Origin: an uncultured Duodenibacillus sp.
Lineage (GTDB): Bacteria; Pseudomonadota; Gammaproteobacteria; Burkholderiales; Burkholderiaceae_F
DNA: 35,030 nt
NCBI GenBank assembly: GCA_944390715.1
Contig: CALXQS010000021.1
Location: forward strand, 1 to 35,030
Reading direction: 5' to 3'
This document shows positions 14,343 through 24,082 of this stretch, piece by piece; the stretch's first letter is position 1, and every line of letters starts with the position of its first letter. A model generated the notes under the pieces. The model was not told where the DNA came from and searched no databases. It saw nothing but the letters and a program-made list of their open reading frames with translations. The position numbers were made by a program, and so were the translations under genes.

Positions 14343-16970
14343 ATGGCTAAAAAAACGACGAAGGCTGATTTTGAGGATGAAAACGACGCAGCTGGCCAGT
14401 GGCTCCGCGAGCATGACGCGGGGTTGGTAGCCGGCGATGTGACGGTGGTTGAGGATGCCGCAGCTCCCAAGAAGACGACTGCCAGCAAGTCGTCCCGCAA
14501 GAGCGCTCAAACTTCAAAGACCAAAGCGTCTAAGACGGCCAAGGATTCCGGCGCAGTCAAGAAGAGCGAAGCGAAGGAAGCCGCGAAGTCTTCAGAGGAG
14601 GTCAAGCCGGCAAAAAAGACAACCTCTCGGACAGCCAAAAACGTCTCGGCTCAAGCTGAAGCAGAGAAAGCTGCAGCAGACGACAAGCCTGCGGCAAAGG
14701 CTCCCCGCACAAGAAAAACGAGGGCAAAGGCTGAGTCGAAGACTGAGGCAATCGAGCAGGCTCTGCAAGAAGAGTCGGCCGAGCAGTCTAAGCCCGCGGC
14801 CAAGCCTGCTAGAAAAACGAAGAAGTCTGCCGCTGTAAAGAAGCCGCAAGTTCAAGAATCGGATTCGGCTGAGACCGCTGCACCGGAAGCGCCGGCGGTT
14901 GAAGAAGCCGAGCCCAAAGTCAAAAAGAGCACGACGCGCAAAAAGGCTGAAGCCAAGCCTGCCAAGGAAAAGAAAAAGCCGGGTCGCAAGGCCAAGGCGG
15001 TCATTGACGAGGAAGAGGGCGAGGTCATTGATCTGGATCTCGATCCGGATGATGCCGACGGTGAGGATTTGGCCGATCTGGAAGACATTGACCGCTTTGA
15101 ATCCATGGGTGAATCGACCGAGACAGCTTCCGGTGAAGATGAGGAAAGTCAGGCTCCGACCAACGGATATAGTTCGTTGGTGCGCCTGGGACGTCAGCGC
15201 GGCTGGGTGACGGTTTCAGAAATCAACGATCATTTGCCCGACAACGCCATCCGCAATGAAGAGGCGCTTTCTGAAATCACCGAACAGCTCCATCGATTGG
15301 GCATTCAGGTTTTTGAGACGCCGCCGAGCGAAGACGACATCATCATGAATGAGGCGGTGAGCGACGACGACGACATCAGTGAAGAGGATGCCGTTGCGAT
15401 GCTCACGCCTGAAGAAAGCGTCGGTCTTTCAAAGGATCCGCTTCGCGCATATCTGCGCGGCGTCGGCTCTCACAAGCTTCTTACCCGCGCTGGGGAAATT
15501 GAAGTTGCCAAATCCATTGAGCAGTATACGGCCAAGCTCTTGTCGGCGATCATTCAGCACCCGATGGCTGTTGAAGAGCTCATCAAAATGGCTGAAGTGC
15601 TTAAAAATGATGATGCAGCTATTGATCAAGTCATCGACGGCTTTACGGATTCTCAGGCTCTGGCCGACATGGGAGAGGAAGACGACATCAGCAGCGACGA
15701 GGTCGCAACCGACATCGGTGCTGCAGCCATGACGACCGAGCAGCTGCAGGAAATGAAGCAGAGGGCGCTGAAGCTCTTTGAAGACTGCAGCATGTATCTC
15801 GACATCATTCGCGAAACATTCGACCAGCCCTCGCGCACGGAAGAATACAAGGCCGCGCGCGAGATGATCGCCAAGGAGCTTGCTCCTGCTCGTTTTGCGG
15901 TCAAGTGCGTTACTCAGCTTGCCGAACACATCGGAAAGCATATGGATGCCGTCAACGATACGATTCGTCGTCTGCGTTCGCTGATGGTTGAGCGCTGCAG
16001 CGTGCCGCTTGATCTGTTTTTGGCACAAGTCAATTCTCGACTGACCGATGCAGCGTGGCTCGATGAGCTTGTTGCTGAAAACAAGCCGTACAGCCAGCGC
16101 ATTGCGGACAACCGAGCACTTTTGGATCATTTGCAAAATGAGCTCAGGGAGGCCGAGCTTCGCGCATTGTTGTCTATTGCTGATCAAAGAGATCTGGCTC
16201 GTCAAGTAAAGCTCGCTCAGAGCAATCTTGCAAGCGCTAAGGCAAAAATGATCGAAGCGAACCTGCGTCTTGTGATCTCCATTGCCAAGGGATATGTCAA
16301 CCGCGGTTTGGCTATGACTGATTTGATTCAGGAGGGCAATCTGGGCCTGATGAAGGCGGTCGACAAGTTCGAATACCGTCGCGGCTACAAGTTCTCAACC
16401 TATGCCACTTGGTGGGTTCGTCAGTCGGTGACCCGAGCTGTTGCTGATTACGGCAATACGATCCGCATTCCTGTGCACATGACTGAGTCATACAACAAGA
16501 TTCGCCGCGTGCGTCAGAAGATTCTTCAGGAGCGCGGCCGCAATCCCACGGATGCCGAGCTGAGCGAATTGTCGGGCGTGCCGCTTGCCAAGGTGCAGCT
16601 GCTCACGCAGGCCATGCGCGGCGTTGAATCCATCGATGCCCCGATTGGCGACGATGAAGACGCAACGCGCCTGGATTTTGTGAAGGGCGATGAATCTGAT
16701 GATCCGCAGAAGCGCTTCCTGAGAACAGCAATGGAAGAAGAAATTAAGCGCAGTCTGAGCGAGCTCCAGCCGCGAGAAGCTCAGGTTCTGCGACTGCGTT
16801 ACGGCATCGGCACAAACCATGACCATACGCTCGAAGAAGTTGGTCAGGCCATGGGACTGACCAGAGAACGTGTGCGTCAGATTGAAAGTGCTGCCATCCG
16901 CAAGCTTCGCAGCCCTGAGTTCCAGGAAAGGTTGCGCGATTATTTGCAAGTATCAAATCAACTAAATTAA
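14343..16970 (+). CDS. rpoD: RNA polymerase primary sigma factor (sigma-70)
   Basis: This 875-residue housekeeping sigma factor directs core polymerase to -35/-10 promoters. Residues 5-230 form a Lys/Ala/Ser-rich tail with many KK, AKP and TRK motifs, resembling histone H1 tails, followed by an acidic stretch. Region 1.1 starts near 275 ([20 protein letters not shown]). A long non-conserved region follows. Region 2 ([19 protein letters not shown], then [20 protein letters not shown] and [13 protein letters not shown]) is near 633-695. Region 3 follows, and region 4 ([20 protein letters not shown]) is near the end. Neither the ATG at 14343 ([10 protein letters not shown]) nor the in-frame ATG at 14325 has a good ribosome site. 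I prefer 14343 because it begins with a Lys-rich MAKK start. Long basic tails are known in betaproteobacterial RpoD. Confidence 0.96.
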   Translation: MAKKTTKADFEDENDAAGQWLREHDAGLVAGDVTVVEDAAAPKKTTASKSSRKSAQTSKTKASKTAKDSGAVKKSEAKEAAKSSEEVKPAKKTTSRTAKNVSAQAEAEKAAADDKPAAKAPRTRKTRAKAESKTEAIEQALQEESAEQSKPAAKPARKTKKSAAVKKPQVQESDSAETAAPEAPAVEEAEPKVKKSTTRKKAEAKPAKEKKKPGRKAKAVIDEEEGEVIDLDLDPDDADGEDLADLEDIDRFESMGESTETASGEDEESQAPTNGYSSLVRLGRQRGWVTVSEINDHLPDNAIRNEEALSEITEQLHRLGIQVFETPPSEDDIIMNEAVSDDDDISEEDAVAMLTPEESVGLSKDPLRAYLRGVGSHKLLTRAGEIEVAKSIEQYTAKLLSAIIQHPMAVEELIKMAEVLKNDDAAIDQVIDGFTDSQALADMGEEDDISSDEVATDIGAAAMTTEQLQEMKQRALKLFEDCSMYLDIIRETFDQPSRTEEYKAAREMIAKELAPARFAVKCVTQLAEHIGKHMDAVNDTIRRLRSLMVERCSVPLDLFLAQVNSRLTDAAWLDELVAENKPYSQRIADNRALLDHLQNELREAELRALLSIADQRDLARQVKLAQSNLASAKAKMIEANLRLVISIAKGYVNRGLAMTDLIQEGNLGLMKAVDKFEYRRGYKFSTYATWWVRQSVTRAVADYGNTIRIPVHMTESYNKIRRVRQKILQERGRNPTDAELSELSGVPLAKVQLLTQAMRGVESIDAPIGDDEDATRLDFVKGDESDDPQKRFLRTAMEEEIKRSLSELQPREAQVLRLRYGIGTNHDHTLEEVGQAMGLTRERVRQIESAAIRKLRSPEFQERLRDYLQVSNQLN

Positions 16971-17272
16971 AAATATTAAATATTGTCTGAAAATATTCAG
17001 CCGAAGCCGTCGGGCGGTTTGAGGATCCAAAGATCTTTGAGCTGCTCGATTTTTTTTGCGCGGCTTTGAATTTGAATGCAGGGAGGGTGGTAAATACTCT
17101 GTTAGTGAAATTACGATGTGTTGTAAATAGTGCATCATGCAAATGGGGGAGTGCTTATAAAACATTTCGTAAATTTGCTAAACCTCAGGCACGTTGATGA
17201 GAGCAACGAAAAATCAAACTGAATGGATTGTGTTGTGCTGTCTCGTCAGAAACTTTTTGAAGAAGGAATAAC
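16971..17272 (+). other. Intergenic region with autotransporter leader
   Basis: This A/T-rich spacer between rpoD and the autotransporter gene includes a small palindrome, CTGAA-AATA-TTCAG (about 16988-17001), and a T-run near 17050. No RNA gene is recognised. The autotransporter has AAGGA five bases before its ATG. Confidence 0.4.
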
Positions 17273-19876
17273 ATGAAAACAAGAATTTTTCAGCGTGCCG
17301 AGAAAAACAGAAATGCAAATGCGCTTAAATTGAAAACCGTGAGTTTGATGGTGGCAGGATTGTTTGCAGTGCCTGCTGAGGCAGCCGTGCTGACGCCGCC
17401 GCAGGATGTTGCAGAGTATCCATATAACGGATGGAAAGATAAGAATTCCTACGAAGTCAAGGAAGGAGTGGAAGTTTTTGACGGAATAGAAGCTGATATT
17501 ACGCCGACCATTTCCGGCAGTCAGTTTTTCATCAACATTGAGGGAGGGCGGAGCATCCGCATAGACGGCGATACTAGGATTTCGTCGGTTTCAGACGGAC
17601 ACGAAGACTCTAAAGATACAGGCAATGGGGATCCTGGTACATATGTTTTTCGTGTGTCAGGAGAAGACTCTTTGCTTGAATTAAATGGAAACGTGAATGT
17701 TGTGACTGAACATGATCTTGACCCTGAGAAGCAGAAGGAAACGATCGGAGCAAATCTTTTTTATGCAGATAACGGCGGGAAAATAGAAGTAGGGCATGAA
17801 GGTGGAAATACTTTGGCTTGGGCGGTGGCCGGAAAGCCGGATGTCGTGAGTGCTAAGAATGGAGGGGTTGTCAATATTCGATCCACAAACAACAAAATTG
17901 TAGGCAATATCGACTTTTTGGATCGCAACAACCTCGTGGTTTCAGGAACAAAAGTTGAAGCCAACTTTGTGGGAGATGAATCATATTGGTATGGGGATGA
18001 TCAGAGCTTTGAAAATTTTTATGTGCAGGTAGATGATCAGTTTCTTCGTAATGTCAAGATAATGTGCAATGGTTTGAAGCTTCTTTTTCCCAATAACCCT
18101 GAATTATCCGAAGCGATCAGCCCTTTAGAGACGTTTCCTTCTTCAGCTATGTTTAATGACTATATGTCTATTTTCAATAAGCTTTTGAGCATCGAGGATT
18201 CAAACATAACCGATACAATTGAAGGCTTTTTGGAGAATTTGGTTGGTGAAAAATACGTTCAATCAATTAAAAATTTCAAGCAGCCGGATCAAGATTCCAT
18301 GCCTTTGGATCTGACGTTTACTGATGGAGCTCAATGGACATATTTCGGGCAGATTCAGCAAGAAGAGCCTGTGTCTGGGCTCAATGGGGCGGTCATTCAA
18401 AAAAGAATAAGCTCTATAACGTTAAACGGCGGGATCGTAAATCTTTTTGATAAAGATATTGAGGATGCTTGGCAAAAAATCGGGCTTAAGGATACGTTGA
18501 TAGGCGATAATCTGATTTTGCATGATTATGTAAGAATCGGCAATCTGAAGGGCAATGGAGGCATCTTTAGACTTGATTTGGATGTGGACAACAAAAACAA
18601 CAGCGACATGATTTATATAGAATCCACATCTGAAACTGAAAAGAGGGTTCATTACATTGAGCCCTACAATCTGCAGAATCTCGAAAATATCAGCAAAGAC
18701 AATACGCTGACTTTTGCTTGGACTGGCAAGGACGCCGCAAATATTACTTTTGCGGACAAAATGAATTTTTATGGGGAAACTCTGTATGACTATGAGCTGC
18801 AAATCAATTCGGCTGAAATAACAACAGAAGAACAGGCGAAGCAATTTGCTGAGAGCGAATACAACAAAACAGATCTTTCCTTTGGCAAGGAGAAAGCGAG
18901 CCAAGTTCTCGATCAGTTTGATTTGCTCAATAGCAGATATTGGTTTGTTGAACGCGTCACCTTGTCTGAATCTGCATCAACCGTCGGCATGCGTTCTGCC
19001 GGCTACGCAAGCTATGACGCAGCCATTCAGCTCGATCGCCATGATCGCCGTTTGCGCGAGGCTGTGTTTGCCGACGACCGCAGTCATGGCGGCTTATGGG
19101 TCCGATACCAGCACGGGCAGCTCGGAGCCAAGGGCAGCTATACATCAGACGTCAATACGGTCTATGTGGGAGCAGAGGGGGCCTTAACCGACAGCCTGCG
19201 TCTTGGAGCAAGCTTCTCCTTTATGGACGGAGAAGCTGATTTCAATGACGTCAATGGCTCAAGCGACATGGAGCGCTACGAAGCCGCTCTTTACGGGACG
19301 TACGAAAATGGCGGCCATTACGTTGACATAGTTGCCCGTATGGGGCACGTCAGCAATGAGTTTTCGCTGAACAATGCACTGGGAAACCGTCCGACATCGG
19401 GCAGCTTCGGGCAGAACTATGCTGCGGTTTCTGCTGAATATGGATATAAATTTGATGCTCCAGCGGGGATTTTTATTGAGCCTCAGCTTCAGGTTCAAGG
19501 AGCCTATCTTGGCGGGTATGACTATCGCGTTCAACGCGGCATGCGCATGGAAGTCGAGCAAGACTCAAGCTTGATCGGCCGCATAGGTTTGCGTTTGGGC
19601 AAGACGATCCGTTCGCAGGCAAGCGCTGGAGAAATTTACGTCAGAGCCGACATGCTGCATCAGTTTACGGACGGGCAGCACGCTGAACTCAGCGACAACG
19701 ATGCTCACCGTTTGGGACTTGTCTGGGGCGATGCTGATACGTGGGCCAACTACGGCGTCGGCGGTTACTTCAACTGGACTGACCGCCTCAGCATTCAGCT
19801 TGATGTCGAAAAGAGTTCTGGAAGCAATGTTGCGGACACCTGGTTTGTGTCAGGTCGAGCGACATATCTGTTTTAG
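17273..19876 (+). CDS. Autotransporter (type Va secretion) with unknown passenger
   Basis: This 867-residue protein is predicted to carry its passenger through its own C-terminal barrel to the cell surface. Residues 1-38 form an extended signal peptide (basic start, KLKTVSLMVAGLFAVPAEA). The passenger, about 39-565, has beta-helix-like repeats with many Asn, Gly and Asp (such as GGVVNIRSTNNKIVGN) and no protease triad or adhesin motif that I recognise. The autotransporter barrel covers about 566-867 (AGYASYDAAIQLDRHDRRLR, GGLWVRYQHGQLGAKGSY) and ends WFVSGRATYLF with the terminal Phe needed for insertion. The passenger DNA is visibly richer in A/T than the barrel DNA. AAGGA precedes the ATG at 17273. 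It has its own terminator. Confidence 0.92.
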   Translation: MKTRIFQRAEKNRNANALKLKTVSLMVAGLFAVPAEAAVLTPPQDVAEYPYNGWKDKNSYEVKEGVEVFDGIEADITPTISGSQFFINIEGGRSIRIDGDTRISSVSDGHEDSKDTGNGDPGTYVFRVSGEDSLLELNGNVNVVTEHDLDPEKQKETIGANLFYADNGGKIEVGHEGGNTLAWAVAGKPDVVSAKNGGVVNIRSTNNKIVGNIDFLDRNNLVVSGTKVEANFVGDESYWYGDDQSFENFYVQVDDQFLRNVKIMCNGLKLLFPNNPELSEAISPLETFPSSAMFNDYMSIFNKLLSIEDSNITDTIEGFLENLVGEKYVQSIKNFKQPDQDSMPLDLTFTDGAQWTYFGQIQQEEPVSGLNGAVIQKRISSITLNGGIVNLFDKDIEDAWQKIGLKDTLIGDNLILHDYVRIGNLKGNGGIFRLDLDVDNKNNSDMIYIESTSETEKRVHYIEPYNLQNLENISKDNTLTFAWTGKDAANITFADKMNFYGETLYDYELQINSAEITTEEQAKQFAESEYNKTDLSFGKEKASQVLDQFDLLNSRYWFVERVTLSESASTVGMRSAGYASYDAAIQLDRHDRRLREAVFADDRSHGGLWVRYQHGQLGAKGSYTSDVNTVYVGAEGALTDSLRLGASFSFMDGEADFNDVNGSSDMERYEAALYGTYENGGHYVDIVARMGHVSNEFSLNNALGNRPTSGSFGQNYAAVSAEYGYKFDAPAGIFIEPQLQVQGAYLGGYDYRVQRGMRMEVEQDSSLIGRIGLRLGKTIRSQASAGEIYVRADMLHQFTDGQHAELSDNDAHRLGLVWGDADTWANYGVGGYFNWTDRLSIQLDVEKSSGSNVADTWFVSGRATYLF

Positions 19877-19979
19877 TAAAAAATCTCGACGTTCGATTGA
19901 AAAATATGCAGAAGGTGAGATACAGCTGTCGCTGGAGCTCTGAATCTCAAGAGCTTTGAACCTATTGCTTGCATGGTGT

Positions 19980-20025
19980 CGGCGCAGCGCACTCGATTTC
20001 CATCGGGTGCGCTGCGCCGTCTTTT
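19980..20025 (+). terminator. Strong intrinsic terminator after the autotransporter
   Basis: An 18-pair stem (19980-19997 with 20002-20019, starting CGGCGCAGCGCAC, one G-T pair) closes a TTCC loop. TCTTTT follows. It insulates the autotransporter from the operon downstream. Confidence 0.85.
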
Positions 20026-20166
20026 GAAGGTCAGAAAAAGAAAAATTTTGGTTTTTCCCTGTCAGATCGAAAATTTTGGCGACAAAAGACAGCACAATGC
20101 ACACATGCGATAGTAAACTAAGGCAGATTCGAAAATGCTCCCTTACTTTTGCTCTATTAGTTGCGT

Positions 20167-21924
20167 ATGGACCACACGCTGCCGCTTATTTCCACTTTAG
20201 CACTCGCTTTCGGTCTGGCTCTTGTTTTTGGCTATTTCGCTGAACGATTGCGTTTTCCTGCGCTTGTGGGATACCTTTTTGCCGGCGTGCTGTGCAGCGC
20301 TCATACGCCCGGTCCGGTGGCCGATATGGAGCTCGCAAGCCAGCTCTCGGAGCTCGGCGTCATACTTTTGATGTTCGGCGTAGGGCTGCATTTTTCCATC
20401 CAGGATCTGCTCAAAGTTCGGCACATTGCCATTCCTGGAGCTGTTTTGCAGATGACGATTGCGACGGTGCTGGGGCTGTTCTTTGCCATGTATGTCTGGC
20501 ACTGGGAGCTGAGCGCTGCGCTCATTTTCGGCTTGTGCTTGTCTTGCGCTTCAACCGTCGTGCTGCTCAAGGCTTTGGAACTGCACGGACATCTCAACAC
20601 AGTAGACGGACAGATCTCCGTAGGCTGGCTTGTGGTTGAAGACATCGCCACCGTGCTCATTCTCGTGCTGCTGCCTCCGATTGCCGCGATCCTCGGCGTG
20701 GGTGCCGATCCCACCCAGCCTCCTGAGCCCATGTCGGTTGCTCAGATGCTCTACGTGATTGGTTCAACGCTGCTGCGTGTTGTAGCTTTTGTCGCGGTCA
20801 TGCTTTTAGTTGGCCGCAAGCTCATTCCGTGGGCGCTCTGGAAGGTGGCAAAGACTGGCTCGCGTGAACTATTTACTCTTTTTGTGCTCTTTGCAAGCAT
20901 CGGCATTGCCTTTGGCGCTGCGGTGGTGTTTGAAGTGAGTTTTGCTCTGGGTGCCTTTTTTGCCGGCATGGTGCTGCGCGAAAGTCCTTACGCCCGCAGA
21001 GCAGCTCATGATTCGCTGCCGCTGCAGGATGCATTTTCCGTGCTCTTTTTCGTGGGCGTCGGGATGATGCTTGACTGGCATGTGCTCATCAACGAGCCTT
21101 TGGGCATTCTGACAATGCTTGCCATTATCATGTTCGGCAAGTCGATCACGGCTTTCGTGCTGGTGCACTGTCTGCGCTATCCGCTGCACACTTCGCTCAA
21201 TGTCGGCGCAGCTTTGGCGCAGATCGGCGAATTCTCGTTCATTCTTGCGGCTCAGGGCATTGCACTTGGCATGGTCGACGACGTTGTGCTCAGCATGATC
21301 GTGGCGGCTTCGATCTTGTCGATTGCCTTCAACCCCTTCATGTTTGCCATGATCCCGACGGTAAGAAGGCTTGCCGTACGCTATTTTGCTTGGGCCCGAG
21401 CAGCTGCCATGGTTACCGATCCGTACTCGGTGCTTCCGAAGGAAACGTCAAGACGCGTTTTGGCCGGGCAGACGATTCTCGTAGGATCAGGCTCTGTCAC
21501 CAAGCGCGTGGTTAGGGATTTGAAGGCGCAGGACATCCCGATGGTGTCGATTGTTGAAGATCCGAGCGTTGTTGAAGACATGCGCAAAGCCGGCATGGCG
21601 GTCATCAGCGGAGACCCCACCGATCCCATGGTTCTGGTACAGGCGCACATTGTTACGGCCTCCATTCTCGTGATCACCGATCTTGATGCAGTCAAGGCTC
21701 TCAAGGCCGTAGATATGGCAAGACAACTTAATCCAGAGGTGCAGATTTTCGTTCGTGCAAGTTCCACGGCTGAAGCCGAGCATCTCAGAAAAGAGGGCAT
21801 CACGAATGTATGGAATGATGCCGAGAGCATTTCCAACTTTATTTCAGCCAGAATTGTGAATGCTTATAGGCCGGACGAGGAAGAGGAAGACAAGGAGGCT
21901 GCCGCGGCCGTCAGCGCGCACTAG
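20167..21924 (+). CDS. ybaL: Kef/YbaL-type cation/proton antiporter (CPA2) with TrkA-N domain
   Basis: This 585-residue inner-membrane protein has the CPA2 exchanger fold (about residues 1-395, with some 12 hydrophobic segments), matching YbaL/KefB/KefC. Diagnostic blocks are ELGVILLMFGVGLHFSIQDL, GLCLSCASTVVLLKALE, ELFTLFVLFASIGIAFGAAV and FEVSFALGAFFAGMVLRES, plus SLPLQDAFSVLFFVGVGMML. The C-terminal Rossmann domain (about 435-560) is TrkA-N (QTILVGSGSVTKRVVRDL, then VISGDPTDPMVL). Its nucleotide-binding motif is GSGSVT, lacking the last Gly of GxGxxG. The ATG at 20167 replaces a TTG two codons earlier. It is first in a long co-directional run and nfeD starts 30 bases after it. Confidence 0.9.
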   Translation: MDHTLPLISTLALAFGLALVFGYFAERLRFPALVGYLFAGVLCSAHTPGPVADMELASQLSELGVILLMFGVGLHFSIQDLLKVRHIAIPGAVLQMTIATVLGLFFAMYVWHWELSAALIFGLCLSCASTVVLLKALELHGHLNTVDGQISVGWLVVEDIATVLILVLLPPIAAILGVGADPTQPPEPMSVAQMLYVIGSTLLRVVAFVAVMLLVGRKLIPWALWKVAKTGSRELFTLFVLFASIGIAFGAAVVFEVSFALGAFFAGMVLRESPYARRAAHDSLPLQDAFSVLFFVGVGMMLDWHVLINEPLGILTMLAIIMFGKSITAFVLVHCLRYPLHTSLNVGAALAQIGEFSFILAAQGIALGMVDDVVLSMIVAASILSIAFNPFMFAMIPTVRRLAVRYFAWARAAAMVTDPYSVLPKETSRRVLAGQTILVGSGSVTKRVVRDLKAQDIPMVSIVEDPSVVEDMRKAGMAVISGDPTDPMVLVQAHIVTASILVITDLDAVKALKAVDMARQLNPEVQIFVRASSTAEAEHLRKEGITNVWNDAESISNFISARIVNAYRPDEEEEDKEAAAAVSAH

Positions 21925-21953
21925 AGATCGTCCCAAACTATGTTTGTCAATGG

Positions 21954-22412
21954 ATGCTGATCATGCAAGACGTTTTTTCTTTTGTTTCTCCAGAGGTTCT
22001 TTGGCTTGTCGTCGGGCTGATTCTCGGCGCGGCTGAGATTCTTGTGGGGACCTTTTACCTGCTTGTGGCTGCAGTTGCGTGTCTGCTGGCGGCGGCTGCC
22101 GCCTGGGCAGACTTGTCGGCAGGCTGGCAGCTGAGCGTCTTTGCCGCAGCCATGATTGCTGGAGGGCTTTTGGTGCGCCGCTTGAAGCTGGGCAGCGAGC
22201 TTGCTGAGCATGAAGCTGATAAGCTTCAAAACGCTGATGTGGGCCAGCGAGTCAATGTCGAGCAATGGGAAAGCGATGGTTCGGCTCTTGTCAATTATCG
22301 CGGTGCGCAGTGGCGCGTTGTTTCAGAGTCTGGCCACGCTCAGCAGGCAGGCGTTTATGAGATTGTCCGCGTAGATGGATCAAGACTCGTCGTGCGCGCA
22401 GTCAATTCTTAA
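21954..22412 (+). CDS. NfeD-family membrane protein
   Basis: This 152-residue partner of SPFH proteins has two to three N-terminal membrane helices (VLWLVVGLILGAAEILVGTFYL, then ACLLAAAAAWADL and VFAAAMIAGGLLV). A C-terminal OB-fold domain of the NfeD type follows (DVGQRVNVEQWESDGSALV, then YRGAQWRVVSES and GVYEIVRVDGSRLVVR). It is the short form without the serine-protease domain, like YbbJ/YuaF. A second in-frame ATG at 21963 is a possible start. It lies directly upstream of the SPFH gene, the usual pairing. Confidence 0.9.
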   Translation: MLIMQDVFSFVSPEVLWLVVGLILGAAEILVGTFYLLVAAVACLLAAAAAWADLSAGWQLSVFAAAMIAGGLLVRRLKLGSELAEHEADKLQNADVGQRVNVEQWESDGSALVNYRGAQWRVVSESGHAQQAGVYEIVRVDGSRLVVRAVNS

Positions 22413-22478
22413 GGGCAAGCGGAGAGTTTTCAGCAAAGAAAGAGAACTAGGGCTTCTCGAAATAAAGGAAAGAGCAAC

Positions 22479-23444
22479 ATGTCGAATTTTTTGATTTTTT
22501 CGGTTGTCTTCGTCGTGCTTGCGGCTGTATTTCTTACGCAGTGCGTCAAAGTTGTTCCGCAGCAAAACGCTTGGGTTGTGGAGCGCCTGGGCAAGTTTCA
22601 CAGCGTTTTGAATCCGGGACTCAACATCATCATTCCTTTTATTGATCGCGTGGCCTACAAGCACAGTCTCAAGGAGGTGCCGCTTGATACGCCGAGTCAG
22701 GTGTGCATTACCAAGGACAATACGCAGCTGACTGTTGACGGCGTTCTCTTTTTCCAGGTTACGGATCCGCGCCGCGCGAGCTATGGAACGAGCAACTACA
22801 TCATCGCCATCACGCAGCTGGCTCAGACAACTTTAAGAAGTGTTGTGGGCCGCATGGAGCTTGACAAGACTTTTGAAGAGCGCGACATGATCAATCGTTC
22901 GGTGGTCTCGGCCATTGACGAAGCAGCGCTCAACTGGGGCGTGAAGGTGCTGCGCTACGAAATCAAGGATTTGACGCCTCCTGCGGTGATTCTTCAGGCC
23001 ATGCAGCAGCAGATTACGGCCGAGCGCGAGAAAAGAGCCGTTGTTGCCGCCTCTGAAGGCAAAAAGCTCGAGCAAATCAATTTGGCCACTGGTGCAAGAG
23101 AGGCTGCTATTGCTCAATCCGAAGGCGAAAAGCAAGCAGAAATCAACAAGGCTCAGGGGCAGGCGGCTGCTACGCTTGCCATCGCTCAGGCAACGGCCGA
23201 AGCGCTTCGCATGGTGGCAGAGGCAACCAATGCTCCCGGCGGCATGAATGCTGTCAATCTGCAGGTGGCCGAGAAATACGTGGAGGCTTTCGGCCAGCTT
23301 GCCAAGCAGGGCAATACGCTGGTGGTGCCGGCAAATCTGGGCGACATCACCAGTCTTGTGACGTCGGCCATGACGATCGTCAAGGGAACGCAGAGTTCTC
23401 AGAAGAGCGCCGTGCCGCGCGCACCCTCCCAGTCCGCTTCGTAG
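22479..23444 (+). CDS. qmcA: SPFH/stomatin-family protein (QmcA-like)
   Basis: This 321-residue membrane-anchored scaffold protein of the stomatin/prohibitin type organises membrane microdomains and modulates membrane proteases. Residues 1-20 form one hydrophobic anchor. The SPFH domain shows KVVPQQNAWVVERLGKFHSV, then GLNIIIPFIDRVAYKHSLKE and ELDKTFEERDMINRSVVSA. A heptad-rich Ala/Glu helix follows (ITAEREKRAVVAASEGKK, then AIAQSEGEKQAEINKAQGQA), then AVNLQVAEKYVEAFGQLA. AGGAAAG precedes the ATG. The NfeD gene upstream is the expected partner. Four unknown genes follow on the same strand. Confidence 0.9.
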   Translation: MSNFLIFSVVFVVLAAVFLTQCVKVVPQQNAWVVERLGKFHSVLNPGLNIIIPFIDRVAYKHSLKEVPLDTPSQVCITKDNTQLTVDGVLFFQVTDPRRASYGTSNYIIAITQLAQTTLRSVVGRMELDKTFEERDMINRSVVSAIDEAALNWGVKVLRYEIKDLTPPAVILQAMQQQITAEREKRAVVAASEGKKLEQINLATGAREAAIAQSEGEKQAEINKAQGQAAATLAIAQATAEALRMVAEATNAPGGMNAVNLQVAEKYVEAFGQLAKQGNTLVVPANLGDITSLVTSAMTIVKGTQSSQKSAVPRAPSQSAS

Positions 23445-23480
23445 ACGGGCTTCTTGTTTGATCTATAAAGGACGAGCATC

Positions 23481-24011
23481 GTGAAAAGCAACCGCAGGCA
23501 GAAAAAAATCAAAAAGGCTGATCTCACCAGCAGAGTGGATGTGTACGCTCTTTTGATGGCGTACTTTGACAATTATGTTGAGCAAACGGCTTCGATGCTG
23601 ATTGCGGCTGATGAAGACGATGAGTTCCCGTATGAGTCAGTGGCCGAACACGATGCCGTTGTTGCCGCGCAACTTAATGCGGTCTTTACCGGGGCTGATT
23701 CGCAAATGACGATTCCTAGCCCAAACTGGAACGGAGCTGCGCTGGGTCGGCATCTGCGCGCGCGCTTTGCCATGCAGCTTCTTTCGCTTAGTGCTGAGGA
23801 TGCCGAGCTTTTTGCTGAAGATGAAATGGTTGTGTACTTCGGCATGATCCAGATGGTCAGCGAGATGCGTGCGCTTGCCTTGCTGCTTTTTCGCCAAGAT
23901 GAAGAAGACTTGGAGATGCAGGGCAGAAAGGTGCACGAGTTCTGCTCGAAATGGTCTGAAATTCTCTCAAATTCATCTGAGCCGCTGCCGCAGCCGACGG
24001 CATCCGATTAG
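23481..24011 (+). CDS. Unknown protein A of a four-gene paralog cluster
   Basis: This 176-residue, predicted soluble and mostly helical protein is of unknown function. It starts at GTG (23481) with AAAGGA upstream, 36 bases after the SPFH gene. A basic head (KSNRRQKKIKK) leads to SRVDVYALLMAYF (18-30), an acidic linker, PNWNGAALGRHLRARFAMQL (81-100) and a helix with EDEMVVYFGMIQMVSEMRAL (113-132). Near the end is FCSKWSEILSNSSEPLP (154-170). SRVDVY, ALGRxLRxxFAMxL and KWSExxSNxSxxLP are shared with the next gene. Looser similarity extends to the third and fourth. No membrane helix or catalytic motif is visible. Confidence 0.8.
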   Translation: MKSNRRQKKIKKADLTSRVDVYALLMAYFDNYVEQTASMLIAADEDDEFPYESVAEHDAVVAAQLNAVFTGADSQMTIPSPNWNGAALGRHLRARFAMQLLSLSAEDAELFAEDEMVVYFGMIQMVSEMRALALLLFRQDEEDLEMQGRKVHEFCSKWSEILSNSSEPLPQPTASD

Positions 24012-24082
24012 AAAAAGGCAGTTTGCAGACAGAGCAAAATTGCAATATGTCGGCAGCACAATGAGCCGCTTAAATCTTTTTT

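Noticed and set aside
14449..14838. Arg/Pro-rich ORF within the rpoD tail
   Set aside because: It is a frame-shifted reading of the Lys/Ala-rich repeats and gives a low-complexity product.
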